Assembly: GCA_964564015.1 (NCBI GenBank)
Contig: CAZLZR010000015.1
Coordinates: forward strand, 1 to 64,000
DNA length: 64,000 bases
Reading direction: 5' to 3'
Origin: Acetivibrio sp964564015
GTDB taxonomy: Bacteria > Bacillota > Clostridia > Acetivibrionales > Acetivibrionaceae
Part shown: positions 16,536-25,614 of the stretch, piece after piece
How positions within the stretch are numbered: position 1 is the stretch's first letter
Layout: every line of letters starts with the position of its first letter
The notes under the pieces: generated by a model
The model's input: only the letters and a program-made list of their open reading frames with translations
Told to the model about the DNA's origin: nothing
The model's database searches: none
Translations under genes and position numbers: made by a program

Positions 16536-18089
16536 CTAATCAACTCTAAAATATCCAGATTTTACGGGCTTTCTAAAAATTTTGTAACGATTAACCCAAA
16601 TAATAATCAGGATCAACACCAAGCAAATGATAGCAAGCACTCTAAGCCAAACAGCTTTAGAAACATGATCAAAATTAAAGCACCTTACATTAATCCACAT
16701 CTGGTTCAACTGTGCATTGACATCATCCGGAAGATATCCCATTACAGCACTCCGATCAATAACTTCCTTTGGCGGATATTGGGCAAATAGAAGCCGTTTT
16801 GCCTGATCCTCAGAAGTTGCAAACATATATTTTTCATCCCCATTATCACCACTAAAAAAATAGCCTAATGGATATTCTACCATATCTTCTTCGCTTTCCG
16901 CTCCAAATTTCCAGTTGACGTATTCATAAATCAAAGAATTATCTCCCCCTGAAATACTAGAGGTATAACCAATGTAATACATATTTCTGATTGCGTTATC
17001 AGGTCTGGATATAAAATTAATAAAGGCTTCTGCAGCTTTTTGCCTCTCGATATCGCCGTTTATTCCGGACTTAAGCATTACCCAACCATCAAGCCAAAGA
17101 TTGGTACATTCTTTAGGAACAGAATAATTTAATTGATAGTCTTCCTCTTCTGCCTGTTCCATTGTGTATACTGCGTCTCCGGACCACTGCAAATTGGCAA
17201 CAATTTTACCTGTAACCATATCCGCTTTACCACTATCAATTTCAAAAGAATATACATTCTTCCTGATTTTCTGCAACAAATCCTCTGCATTTGCAATAGT
17301 TTGCGGACTGGTATCATTCAAAAGCTTCGCCAAATTTTCTGAGTAATCCTCTTTGTTTATAAATTCCTTGCTAAGCAGCAAATCCTTATGCAAAATAGCC
17401 AACGCAGGAAAATAGGATTCTCTGACACTATCCTTTATAGTAACCCTTTTCTTATATTTGGGTTCAGCAAGAATCGACCAGCTTGAGGCATCTTCCTCAC
17501 TAACCACCTCCGGATTATACACGATTCCTATAGTGCCCCACATGTAGCCTGCTGCATATGCGCTCCACGGTTTTCCATCAATCTTGTTGTTACTAAAAAC
17601 ACTTTTAATATAAGGCGATACTCCGTTTATATAATAATTATACTCATTGGATGTATCAAAAAAGCTTTCCGACAGCGGCTGAAGCCTATTCTCCTTCAAC
17701 AGCTTCGAAAACATATATTCAGACGGACATACAAGATCGTATGTATCTCCTAGTATAATTTTGCTGTACAAATCCTCATTGGTCCCAAAAGTTGAGTATT
17801 CGACTTCCACATGTTTGCCATAAGTATCATAATACCAATCCTGAAAGTCCGAAATCAAGCCATTTTCACTTGTAATTGTCTCGCTGTCAAGCTCTATAGC
17901 TTCATCATCACCCCAATCGCCTTGATCGATATACTCTTCCCAATTACCGATTTTCAAAACTATTGTATCCTCACTTGCCGCATTCACTTCCGACACTCCA
18001 GTCATCCCGGATAATAATATTAATAAAAGAAGCAATCCCGATAAAAGCAAAGAACATTTTCCGCTTCGTTTAGATTTGATTTCTGCCAT
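16536..18089 (-). CDS. potD: Polyamine ABC transporter, membrane-tethered substrate-binding protein
   Basis: This is a PotD-type periplasmic-binding-fold protein for spermidine/putrescine. A signal peptide covers the first 40 residues after the chosen start. The body contains typical family segments (GNWEEYID, GDTYDLVCPSEYMFSKLL, GTIGIVYNP, WLDGWVMLKSG). Unusually, a hydrophobic segment (AIICLVLILIIIWVNRY) and a basic tail follow near the C-terminus, which would hold the binding protein on the membrane at both ends or at its C-terminus. The start at 18089 lies 20 bp inside the end of potC, and GGTGAG precedes it; longer readings upstream would be coded entirely within potC. Last gene of potABCD. 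Confidence 0.88.
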   Translation of the reverse strand: MAEIKSKRSGKCSLLLSGLLLLLILLSGMTGVSEVNAASEDTIVLKIGNWEEYIDQGDWGDDEAIELDSETITSENGLISDFQDWYYDTYGKHVEVEYSTFGTNEDLYSKIILGDTYDLVCPSEYMFSKLLKENRLQPLSESFFDTSNEYNYYINGVSPYIKSVFSNNKIDGKPWSAYAAGYMWGTIGIVYNPEVVSEEDASSWSILAEPKYKKRVTIKDSVRESYFPALAILHKDLLLSKEFINKEDYSENLAKLLNDTSPQTIANAEDLLQKIRKNVYSFEIDSGKADMVTGKIVANLQWSGDAVYTMEQAEEEDYQLNYSVPKECTNLWLDGWVMLKSGINGDIERQKAAEAFINFISRPDNAIRNMYYIGYTSSISGGDNSLIYEYVNWKFGAESEEDMVEYPLGYFFSGDNGDEKYMFATSEDQAKRLLFAQYPPKEVIDRSAVMGYLPDDVNAQLNQMWINVRCFNFDHVSKAVWLRVLAIICLVLILIIIWVNRYKIFRKPVKSGYFRVD

Positions 18090-18882
18090 TCTTCTCACCA
18101 GCCTTTCTATTGGTAGTAATGTTACTAACAAGTACTGCAAAAAGAATGATTGCAAAAATCAACGTCGATAAAGCCCAAAGTGCGGTTTTCAACTCTGTAT
18201 TTGAGCCTCTTGTCGCATTGACCACGTAGGTACTGATAGTATTAAAGGTCGCAGGTTTTGTATATGTTGTAATAAAATAATCGTCTAAAGAAAGTGTTAC
18301 CGCCAATAAAAAGCCGGAAACAATACCTGGGATAATCTGTGGAATTGTAATTTTTATTAATGCCTGTCTCGCATTAGCACCTAAATCAAGGGCTGCTTCA
18401 TAAAGATTATAATCCATTTGTTTGAGTTTTGGTATAACTGAAAGGTAGACAAAAGGAGTTGCCATTACAACATGACCTGTGATTAATGGTATAAAGGAGT
18501 CCTTATTCAAACCAAACACAACAATCAGCAATACGCAGATAGAAAATCCGGTTACAACATCCGCATTAACAACCGGAATCTGATTGGACGCGCTTACAAA
18601 TCCTCTCATTCCCTTTTTTGAATAAAAAGCACCAATGGCACCTAGTGTTCCCAATATTGTAGAGATAATTGCGCATTGCAAAGCCAAAGTCAAGGTTCCA
18701 ATAATCATCTCCATTAGTTCCGGTGTAGTAAAGAGCGTTATATAGTTTTGAAAGGAAAAATTACCCGAGGCTCCAATAGTCGGAGTATCCAAAAAGCTAT
18801 AACCTGTTAGAATCAGAATCGGAGAATACATAAAAAGCAATACAATTCCAATCCATGATGAACTTAATATTTTCTTAATCAT
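18070..18882 (-). CDS. potC: Polyamine ABC transporter permease PotC
   Basis: The protein has 270 residues and six predicted membrane segments, starting with a hydrophobic helix after MIKKILSSSW. The cytoplasmic EAA loop reads YEAALDLGANARQALIKITIP, where the conserved Gly contacts the ATPase, confirming an inner-membrane permease of the spermidine/putrescine type. It overlaps potB by four bases and potD by twenty, so the operon is translationally coupled. It forms a channel with PotB. Confidence 0.92.
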   Translation of the reverse strand: MIKKILSSSWIGIVLLFMYSPILILTGYSFLDTPTIGASGNFSFQNYITLFTTPELMEMIIGTLTLALQCAIISTILGTLGAIGAFYSKKGMRGFVSASNQIPVVNADVVTGFSICVLLIVVFGLNKDSFIPLITGHVVMATPFVYLSVIPKLKQMDYNLYEAALDLGANARQALIKITIPQIIPGIVSGFLLAVTLSLDDYFITTYTKPATFNTISTYVVNATRGSNTELKTALWALSTLIFAIILFAVLVSNITTNRKAGEKNGRNQI

Positions 18883-19670
18883 AGAATTGCCTCCCTTTCC
18901 GGTTCCTTTTCAGTAAATCCTTTTGTTGCCCAGGTTATTATAAGTATGATCATCAACAGCACAATCGATATCATAGAACCACTGTGCCAGTCATAAGCAT
19001 TGAAATAGCTTCCAATCAAACTACCCATTATAAAGGTATTGTTATAAAGCATGTCAAGTATTACATAATTGGTCATTGCCGGCAAAAACACCATCGTAAC
19101 ACCACTTATAATCCCAGGCAATGAAAGTGGCAATGTAACTCTGATAAACGTTTCCAATTTACCTGCACCAAGATCATATGCCGCTTCTAAAAGTTGGTTG
19201 TCAAGTTTCATAAGTGTAGTATATAAAGGTAAAATCATAAACGGCAAATAATCATAGGTCATACCTATTATGGTATTTAAAAACGGATGGTACGCAAGAT
19301 TCCCTTCAAGCATAGAGAGAACTTCCTTTAATGCCAAGATTCTCAAGGTAAAGTTGATCCACATCGGAACTATAAATATAGCCAACAAGATCGCTTTTTT
19401 CTTGATTTTACTCCGGGCAAGTATGTAAGAAACCGGATAAGCTATCAATAAACACACACAGGTGGTTGTAACCGAAATCAGGATACTATAAAACAGAGTC
19501 CCTATCGTATTACCGCTGGTAAAGAAACCTGTCAAATTTGATATTGAAAATCTGCCCTCTCCGTTTGTAAAGGCATAATAAAATATAACAACAAGCGGTG
19601 CAATAACAAAACATGTCAGAAATACTGCATAAGGGATACACAACTGCTTACGCGAAAAATGATATCTCAT
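18879..19670 (-). CDS. potB: Polyamine ABC transporter permease PotB
   Basis: This 263-residue integral membrane protein has the EAA-type loop LEAAYDLGAGKLETFIRVTLP about two-thirds in and about six membrane segments. It pairs with PotC in the same operon and is separated from potA by only three bases. Its length and sequence match PotB/PotH permeases. Confidence 0.92.
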   Translation of the reverse strand: MRYHFSRKQLCIPYAVFLTCFVIAPLVVIFYYAFTNGEGRFSISNLTGFFTSGNTIGTLFYSILISVTTTCVCLLIAYPVSYILARSKIKKKAILLAIFIVPMWINFTLRILALKEVLSMLEGNLAYHPFLNTIIGMTYDYLPFMILPLYTTLMKLDNQLLEAAYDLGAGKLETFIRVTLPLSLPGIISGVTMVFLPAMTNYVILDMLYNNTFIMGSLIGSYFNAYDWHSGSMISIVLLMIILIITWATKGFTEKEPEREAIL

Positions 19671-19673
19671 ATT

Positions 19674-21176
19674 CTATGCCTCCGTTGCATTAAGTGACAA
19701 ATCAATGCTTTCTTTCGGAATAATTACACTGACATAGTCATTTTCATTCCACAAGCTCTGGTCATGAAGATGAATATCTTCTCCACTTTTTGAACGCACA
19801 ATATAATGATAATGATCTCCCTTGTATATAAGTGAAACTATATGACCTTTCGTTCCACCTGCGTCAATATCATCACTCATTGACGGAGAGGCAACCGGCA
19901 CTTTTACCGTTACAGAACTTCCTATAACATTAATCCTGTTTCCATCCTTATCACATAAATTATTATTGTTGATTGTTGATCCAGGGTATAATTTCGTAAT
20001 ATTGCAATCGAATTCTCCATCCGCAAAAGCCACTTTATCAATCGCAGTTATAATACCTTCATAAATGTTAATATTGGTTTCTGCACGAATAACATGAATT
20101 CCGTCAGGTTCAATCCTAAGACCAAGTAATTCTCCTACTTCTGCGTTTTTAGTACTTTTTAGCAAAATTTCATTATCTCCAGACTGAACGGTAATATCAT
20201 AATGCATTCCCTTAAAATTAACAGTTTGCACATTTCCTTTTATTTGTCCGTTTTCAGGAGTTGTCATTTCTACGTCTTCAGGTCTTATTACGACATCCAC
20301 ATCCGAGCCGACACGAAAATCATCAAGACATATGAATTCAGATCCACAAAAACGAACCTTCTTATTACCACACATTTTGCCGTTAAAGATATTACTTTCC
20401 CCAATAAAGTCAGCAACAAATACTGTATTCGGTTCATTATAAATCTCTTCCGGTGTTCCTATCTGCTGAATCATACCATCGGACATTACAACAACCTTGT
20501 CAGACATAGTAAGAGCTTCTTCCTGATCATGTGTTACATAGATAAAAGTAATGCCGAATTTCTCGTGCATGGATTTCAGTTCCAACTGCATTTCCTTACG
20601 CATCTTTGAGTCCAAAGCACCAAGCGGTTCATCCAGCAGTAAAATTTCCGGTTCATTTACAATCGCTCTTGCAATGGCAATCCTCTGCTGCTGCCCACCG
20701 GAAAGAGTAGAAATATTTCGCTTTTCAAAACCTTCCAAATCAACAATTTCTAGTACACGCTTCACTTTTTCTCTGATTTGTTCACGAGATAATTTTTCTT
20801 TCCGAATAAGGGTTTCACCCTCATTGTTTTTATAAGTTACATCTACGTTTTTCATTTTCAGACCAAATGCAATGTTATCGAAAATATTCAGATGAGGAAA
20901 CAAGGCATATCTTTGAAATACCGTATTGATAGGCCTTTTGTTAGGCGGAAGGACACTGATATCCTTACCATTTAAAAGAATTTGACCCTCTGAAGGAAGC
21001 TCAAATCCAGCTATCATTCGTAACGTTGTTGTCTTGCCACACCCCGATGGGCCTAAAAATGTAACAAACTCTCCCTTTTTTACCTTAAGGTTAAAATCTT
21101 TGACAGCAACAAAATCGTCATAGCATTTTTTTATACCTTTTAGTTCAATAATGTTTTCCGAAATAGTATTATTCAT
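19674..21176 (-). CDS. potA: Polyamine ABC transporter ATPase PotA
   Basis: The ATPase supplies energy for PotBC. Walker A GPSGCGKTT, the Q-loop region TVFQRYALFPHL, signature LSGGQQQR and Walker B ILLLDEPLGALD are all intact. The protein, 500 residues from the start at 21176, is longer than the usual ~370: there is an insertion of about 20 residues (KNNEGETLIRKEKLSREQ) between Q-loop and signature, and an extended C-terminal region with two TOBE-like regulatory domains. The start is selected by GGAAAGGA five bases upstream. First gene of potABCD, with a promoter expected in the gap to 21397. Confidence 0.92.
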   Translation of the reverse strand: MNNTISENIIELKGIKKCYDDFVAVKDFNLKVKKGEFVTFLGPSGCGKTTTLRMIAGFELPSEGQILLNGKDISVLPPNKRPINTVFQRYALFPHLNIFDNIAFGLKMKNVDVTYKNNEGETLIRKEKLSREQIREKVKRVLEIVDLEGFEKRNISTLSGGQQQRIAIARAIVNEPEILLLDEPLGALDSKMRKEMQLELKSMHEKFGITFIYVTHDQEEALTMSDKVVVMSDGMIQQIGTPEEIYNEPNTVFVADFIGESNIFNGKMCGNKKVRFCGSEFICLDDFRVGSDVDVVIRPEDVEMTTPENGQIKGNVQTVNFKGMHYDITVQSGDNEILLKSTKNAEVGELLGLRIEPDGIHVIRAETNINIYEGIITAIDKVAFADGEFDCNITKLYPGSTINNNNLCDKDGNRINVIGSSVTVKVPVASPSMSDDIDAGGTKGHIVSLIYKGDHYHYIVRSKSGEDIHLHDQSLWNENDYVSVIIPKESIDLSLNATEA

Positions 21177-21396
21177 AACAATCCTTTCCAAAACACAATT
21201 GTCTCTCTCATTATTAAAAAGCAACAAAGTCAAGTCAATCAAATGCCTTGTCTTTATTGCCATGATTTTTATCCCAATTTATTGCTTTATAAAAGTAACA
21301 AGTATGATTTTAACACATAAAGTTAAATAGCGTCAATGCCGGAATTAACATTTTTGCCAATAAAACAGCTGTTTACCAATATCTCAATCTTGCTGT

Positions 21397-22560
21397 TTAA
21401 TTCAAGGGGGTATATCCTGTTTTTTCTACAATATATTGTCCTTGTGGAGATAAAATCCACTCTATCAAACGTTCAACATTCGGACTTCTTTTTTTCCCTA
21501 CAGTTACTGCATAAAAATCTGCAGATAACGGGTATTTCTTACTTTTGATGGTATCCCTGTCAGGATAAACACCATCTACTTTTAACAATTTGATTTTATC
21601 ATCCTTAACCATTTGAGTTGCAAAAAACAAGAAGGAATATCCTATTGCGTTTTTATAATTGCGATAACTGGCTGTTTGCTCTATAATTCCCCCCATACCT
21701 TCAACAACATCCTCTTTTGGCGGCGTCATAAGGTTCTTTCCATCCATTAATTTTTGCAGCATGGTCTGGCTTCCGCTGTTGTCAGGTCTCTGAAATGCCC
21801 GAATAGACTCATTATTTCCGCCAATTTCTTTCCAGTTTGTAATTTTGCCGGAATAAATACTTTGAATCTGCTCTGTCGTTATCTCTGAAACCGGATTTTT
21901 AGTATTAACAAAGAAAACAAATGCCTCCTTGCCAATAGGGGTAAGCTGTAAATCAAGATTCGCTGCTTTTGCTACTTCCATTTGCTCTTTTGATGGTTGT
22001 GCTACAAAGATTACATCAACTCTACCACTGAATAAATTGTCATAAGCCTCTGTGGTAGTATTGCATTGTACTTCACTGTCATCTATTTTATATACTTTTT
22101 CCGGATATGTAGCTTGGGCAAAAGCTGAGTATAAAGGATATAGAGCTGTTGCGCCATCCATTATCGGAATATCCGATTCAATTTTCAAAGTAGATTTTTC
22201 ATCAAGCCTAACAGCTAATGTGTTCTCTCCAAAGGGTCTGTATGCTCCTAAATTAACACCTTGTTCATTCACAACCGGTATACTTTTATGATAATTCATG
22301 GTAACTTCATACGATACAACAGTAACTGTACAAATCAACAAAAATATACCAAATGCAATTAGAAGTTTCTTAAGCTTCGGGGCTATGCTTGCACCAACCA
22401 TTACAAATACAATTAACGCCAGTGTTACAATTTGGACAAAGGGTGAATAAAACTTGGCTCCAACTCCAAGAGATGCTGCAATCAGAGCTATAAACCCAAT
22501 AAATAACAAACCTCCAATTAAAACCACAGCTATAAACAGTCTCATTCCAACATTCTTCAT
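21397..22560 (-). CDS. Membrane-anchored PstS-like phosphate-binding protein (orphan)
   Basis: The first 95 residues form three hydrophobic segments separated by short polar turns, and the last 270 residues have the PstS/PBP-like_2 fold: DGATALYPLYSAFAQ, the EAYDNLFSGRVDVIF strand, VFFVNTKNPVS, and the RAFQRPDNSGSQTMLQKL stretch, a phosphate/oxyanion-type loop. There are no pstCAB genes nearby, so it is not simply part of a phosphate importer; it could be a membrane-embedded sensor. It follows its own promoter region and ends 220 bp before potA. The start is supported by GGAGAACC upstream and by good hydrophobic topology. Confidence 0.82.
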   Translation of the reverse strand: MKNVGMRLFIAVVLIGGLLFIGFIALIAASLGVGAKFYSPFVQIVTLALIVFVMVGASIAPKLKKLLIAFGIFLLICTVTVVSYEVTMNYHKSIPVVNEQGVNLGAYRPFGENTLAVRLDEKSTLKIESDIPIMDGATALYPLYSAFAQATYPEKVYKIDDSEVQCNTTTEAYDNLFSGRVDVIFVAQPSKEQMEVAKAANLDLQLTPIGKEAFVFFVNTKNPVSEITTEQIQSIYSGKITNWKEIGGNNESIRAFQRPDNSGSQTMLQKLMDGKNLMTPPKEDVVEGMGGIIEQTASYRNYKNAIGYSFLFFATQMVKDDKIKLLKVDGVYPDRDTIKSKKYPLSADFYAVTVGKKRSPNVERLIEWILSPQGQYIVEKTGYTPLN

Positions 22561-22869
22561 TTTCGGTTCTCCTTTATACTGTTATTTTACAGCTCCTTGA
22601 TCTTCGAGAATTACAGATTCATTTGAGGCCTTCTCATCCGGCATAGCACAGGATGTCATTACTAAAAGATAAAGCATAGTTGATTTTCTTAATAAAAAAG
22701 TTTACCTTAATAGAACTTTTGCTTACTCGGTATAAAATACGATTTACAAAGATATAATCTATTATACCAGTATTTACCTCGTTTGATAATACATATTTCC
22801 AAAAGACTTTTTCCTGATGTAATCCTGCCATGATACCAGAATAAAGTTCAAGATGAAAAGCTATGATAA

Positions 22870-22973
22870 GGTATGACTAAAATATAAATTCATACTTTGG
22901 ATAACCAAAAAACTTGATTTGATAATGTTTTCAAAATATGAGAATAGGATGTTATTTTTTCGTTATCCCTAAG
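22870..22973 (-). repeat. Interspersed 104-bp repeat, copy 1
   Basis: Read on the minus strand, the copy begins CTTAGGGATAACGAAAAAAT and ends near TTTTAGTCATACC, and is nearly the same as the copies at 54067 and 58174. The element has inverted GGATAACGAAAA ends about 60 bp apart, with a conserved tail beyond the second. It encodes nothing obvious. Confidence 0.85.
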
Positions 22974-23014
22974 TAACATAATTAAATTTGGAATTAAGCA
23001 AACCTCCAAATAAA

Positions 23015-23065
23015 ATATGGTTTGACTTCAAAGTAACGCAGCGTTACATTAATGTCAAACCATAT
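23015..23065 (-). terminator. Compound terminator downstream of unknown-family gene
   Basis: ATATGGTTTGAC (23015-23026) pairs perfectly with 23054-23065, and inside it GTAACG (23033-23038) pairs with CGTTAC (23042-23047). On the minus strand the stem is followed by ATTTTATTT, so it should end the transcript of the gene stopping at 23123. Confidence 0.75.
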
Positions 23066-23122
23066 CAGGTACGATATTTTCCACTAGCAAACTAAACCAT
23101 CAATAGGATTTTGACTTTTTGG

Positions 23123-23533
23123 TTAGTCTCTATTTACCGGAGAAAAAACAATTTCAATTTCTCCTTTTTCATAAATCCCGCCCTCTTTATCTTCCTTAAT
23201 ATTCAGGTTTGGTAACACTTTCACTCTGGAGTAAAGCGCCATCTTTCCTTTCTCACCTTTATCAATCATAAATCCCTTTCTATTTGAAAGCCTTTTCTTT
23301 AAATCATCTACATCAATAACTTCGGTTATATCTTTATGAGCTCCCATTTTCTGTTCAAGTTCAATTAAAAACGGTAGCTTTACTCTTAAATTTTCTATAC
23401 ACATCACAGCCGAACTTTTACCCAACTCTGTGCCACTTTTAGCAGCAACTTCAGATATATAATCAACAGCACTTTGAATTTCGTTATGTATTGCCAGAAT
23501 CATCTCTGTAAGATGAGAATCATTGCCAGCCAT
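23123..23533 (-). CDS. Unknown-family protein, third gene of three-gene cluster
   Basis: The protein has about 136 residues and no recognised domain. An N-terminal helical part (MILAIHNEIQSAVDYISEVA) and a conserved-looking MCIENLRVKLPFLIEL segment are followed by a beta-rich C-terminal half ending GEIEIVFSPV, which echoes the endings of the two upstream proteins (SEVEINFKTI and GRVQIDFKTD). The start at 23533 has GGGGGAG nine bases upstream; an earlier ATG lies inside the end of the preceding gene. It overlaps or abuts the preceding gene (20 bp gap) and ends before a strong terminator, so it is part of one operon. Function unknown; a loose resemblance to DUF2589-type proteins was noted but not trusted. 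Confidence 0.65.
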   Translation of the reverse strand: MAGNDSHLTEMILAIHNEIQSAVDYISEVAAKSGTELGKSSAVMCIENLRVKLPFLIELEQKMGAHKDITEVIDVDDLKKRLSNRKGFMIDKGEKGKMALYSRVKVLPNLNIKEDKEGGIYEKGEIEIVFSPVNRD

Positions 23534-23552
23534 AAATTTATTCTCCCCCTTG

Positions 23553-24242
23553 CTATAAAACAATAGTTTTAAAGTTTATTTCAACCTCACTTGTTATATC
23601 GGTTTTAATGGTCAAATACTCTGGTCCTCTGACATTAACAGGTCTTACAACCAGCTTCCCGCCTATAAAGTCATTTTTTGACCCCAATAATTTAGAACTG
23701 CTCTTTGAGGTCTCCTTTTGTTCTTCAATCCTCATAGTAAGTTTGGCAGAAACCTTTCCATTATCAACCAAGACTCTTGGTATTCCTCTAGAAACAAGAT
23801 ACCTAAGTCCTTCCTGCTTTAACGAGGCAAGCCTCCTTAAGACGGCTCTACTTATATTTTTATATCCTTTTTCCGTTATCTCATAGCCATTTATATTCTC
23901 GATATAATCCCCTTTTATCATATCATACCCACATATTTCTCTAACACGGGGCATCTCTGAATTATTTTCACCAGCAGGTACATAAGGCATACCAATCTCA
24001 ACCGAACTCTTTCCATCTATAATGCCAGGATCAGTAAAAAGCCTGGCCAATTCTGATTTAACTTCATCATCTGAAATATATGCTTTAGAAAACTCTTCAA
24101 GCGACATTGCTACCGCAATGTTCAACTCCTGAATCTTCTCTTCCTGCTGGATTTGGCTGGTTATAACGGCATTGAGAGTTTCAGTGATCAGAAGAGTAGT
24201 GAAATCTGAAAATCCTACTTCTTCCAGACGTGTATTACCCAT
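23553..24242 (-). CDS. Unknown-family protein, second gene of three-gene cluster
   Basis: The 229-residue protein begins RLEEVGFSDFTTLLITETLNA, a near-match to the first part of the upstream protein (RLGEIGYPEFTTKLVSDTFDA), and ends SEVEINFKTIVL like its partner. Between these a helical N-terminal third, a loop rich in Gly and Pro and a beta C-terminal region are seen; the shared LVDNGKVSAKLTM versus VVEHGVIETRLTF also aligns. No enzyme motif, signal peptide or membrane segment was found, so it is probably cytoplasmic. It begins after a 19-bp terminator hairpin but is on the same strand and close (109 bp), and shares the cluster with its paralog. Confidence 0.65.
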   Translation of the reverse strand: MGNTRLEEVGFSDFTTLLITETLNAVITSQIQQEEKIQELNIAVAMSLEEFSKAYISDDEVKSELARLFTDPGIIDGKSSVEIGMPYVPAGENNSEMPRVREICGYDMIKGDYIENINGYEITEKGYKNISRAVLRRLASLKQEGLRYLVSRGIPRVLVDNGKVSAKLTMRIEEQKETSKSSSKLLGSKNDFIGGKLVVRPVNVRGPEYLTIKTDITSEVEINFKTIVL

Positions 24243-24268
24243 AATAAAGTTCCACCTCCCTATGCTAT

Positions 24269-24311
24269 TTTTGTTAAAAAGTTTGCCTTAAAGGCAAACT
24301 TTTTAACAAAA
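24269..24311. terminator. Strong hairpin between first and second cluster genes
   Basis: A 19-bp stem (24269-24287 with 24293-24311, 5-nt loop TTAAA) has an AAAAAG/CTTTTT core, giving T-runs on either strand. It sits 40 bp past the stop of the 24352 gene, so it could partly terminate the operon and give the first gene higher expression than the second and third. Confidence 0.78.
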
Positions 24312-24351
24312 TCAAACTTTTTTATTTAATTTAATATACTGTAAAACCGTA

Positions 24352-25143
24352 TTATGCGTTAAGCGGTAGATAATCAGTTTTAAAATCTATCTGAACACGG
24401 CCATAAATCTGTACTTGACTTCCTGAAATATCTCTGTTGGACTCATTTGTAGTAGATATATTGATACTACTATAAGAAGTTGAAGCTGATGCTTTAACCC
24501 ATGGACTAAGAAATGATCCGGTTTTAGCTTTTGCCCTGAAATTAAAATCACTTCTGTTATAATTTGAGGTATTCTTATTATAAAAGGTAGATCCATATGT
24601 ATTGAAGGTAAGTCTTGTTTCAATAACCCCATGCTCTACTACAAGACGAAGTATTCCTAATTTAACCATCTCTTTTAATAATGAATACTTATCCGCTGCT
24701 ATACGTTTAGCAACAACATCTAAAATTACATCATATTTATTTCTAATTACATCACCATCACTAACCACATTTCCCTGTACTTCGTTTCCATTTTCGTCCG
24801 TTATTGCGACAGCATTGTTCAAAGCATCTGCCTGCGAAGCATCAAGAGTTGCAGTGCTGTCATTTGCCACAATTGTCCCTGTGTCACTCTCTTTGTCAGG
24901 TAAAACCTTAGCCAGAAACTGCAGTATAAGGTCTCCACCTATATCATCCTTGGTGTCATTAATAAAAGTACTTAGCGACTTGGAAACCTGATTCAGAAGG
25001 TCAATGTAGGCTTCAGTCTGTCTGATATTGGCTGACACAATAGCATCAAATGTATCACTGACCAGCTTTGTGGTAAACTCCGGATACCCAATCTCTCCCA
25101 ACCTGGTAGCCTCTGTTACAGCAGCTTGCGTTCCATTTGCCAT
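24352..25143 (-). CDS. Unknown-family protein, first gene of three-gene cluster
   Basis: The 263-residue protein is probably cytoplasmic. Its first 60 residues are helical (TKLVSDTFDAIVSANIRQTE), and the middle contains a linker with many Ser, Thr, Asp and Asn. The final 90 residues look beta-rich and low-complexity (STSYSSINISTTNESNR, then QIYGRVQIDFKTDYLPL). N- and C-termini align with those of the next protein, so they are paralogs. No motif for a known enzyme is visible. A ribosome site AAAGGAGGAG lies five bases upstream of the start. Given tandem paralogs with a shared end strand, subunits of one assembly are a reasonable guess, but this is inference only. Confidence 0.65.
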   Translation of the reverse strand: MANGTQAAVTEATRLGEIGYPEFTTKLVSDTFDAIVSANIRQTEAYIDLLNQVSKSLSTFINDTKDDIGGDLILQFLAKVLPDKESDTGTIVANDSTATLDASQADALNNAVAITDENGNEVQGNVVSDGDVIRNKYDVILDVVAKRIAADKYSLLKEMVKLGILRLVVEHGVIETRLTFNTYGSTFYNKNTSNYNRSDFNFRAKAKTGSFLSPWVKASASTSYSSINISTTNESNRDISGSQVQIYGRVQIDFKTDYLPLNA

Positions 25144-25320
25144 AATAAACTCCTCCTTTTTAAATTATTTCCAAAGACTTTTACAACTCTTCCAAAATTG
25201 ACATATACTACATATTTCCAATACAATTATATACCTTTATCATTTTTATTACAAACATTTTCTTCATGATTTTACAATAAATTAATACGAAACTTAACTA
25301 AAACATATTAATTCATGTAC

Positions 25321-25605
25321 TTACCTCCCCGGAAGTAATTTGCAGGGTCTCCATCGTGATAAATCAACAATTCTTTTGCCCTTTTCACCAAGTTTTTCTG
25401 CTTTTATTAATCCGTTCCCATTGTGAAGGGACAGTAGATACCCATTCATAGTACGAAGTGATACCAGTACCTTAAAAAACATATTTAGCAATTTCACCTG
25501 TGATAAAAACTTAGAAAGAAGCGGAAACACTTTCGCGTCCCCACTTCTTTCTATAATTTTCTGTCCTATTATAAGGTATTCCGATTTTAATTTAAACCTG
25601 GTCAA
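25321..25605 (-). CDS. Short open frame downstream of GH9 gene, doubtful
   Basis: A 94-codon frame runs from just beyond the cellulase stop codon. It is basic, with no recognised motif, and has no spaced ribosome site: the putative TTG start directly follows GGAG. It could be a remnant of a lost cellulase extension or dockerin, or a chance frame. Listed at low confidence. Confidence 0.3.
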   Translation of the reverse strand: MTRFKLKSEYLIIGQKIIERSGDAKVFPLLSKFLSQVKLLNMFFKVLVSLRTMNGYLLSLHNGNGLIKAEKLGEKGKRIVDLSRWRPCKLLPGR

Positions 25606-25614
25606 CTCCAGCTA

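Larger units (their letters stand above)
22561..23122. other. Intergenic region with terminator and interspersed repeat
   Basis: No gene is supported in this 560-bp stretch. It contains the minus-oriented copy of the GGATAACG repeat (22870-22973) and the compound terminator at 23015-23065. A 65-codon open frame at 22634-22831 has no ribosome site and looks random. Confidence 0.6.

Noticed and set aside
22634..22831. Minus-strand open frame of 65 codons before the PstS-like gene
   Set aside because: No ribosome site, composition like random AT-rich DNA, next to an interspersed repeat.
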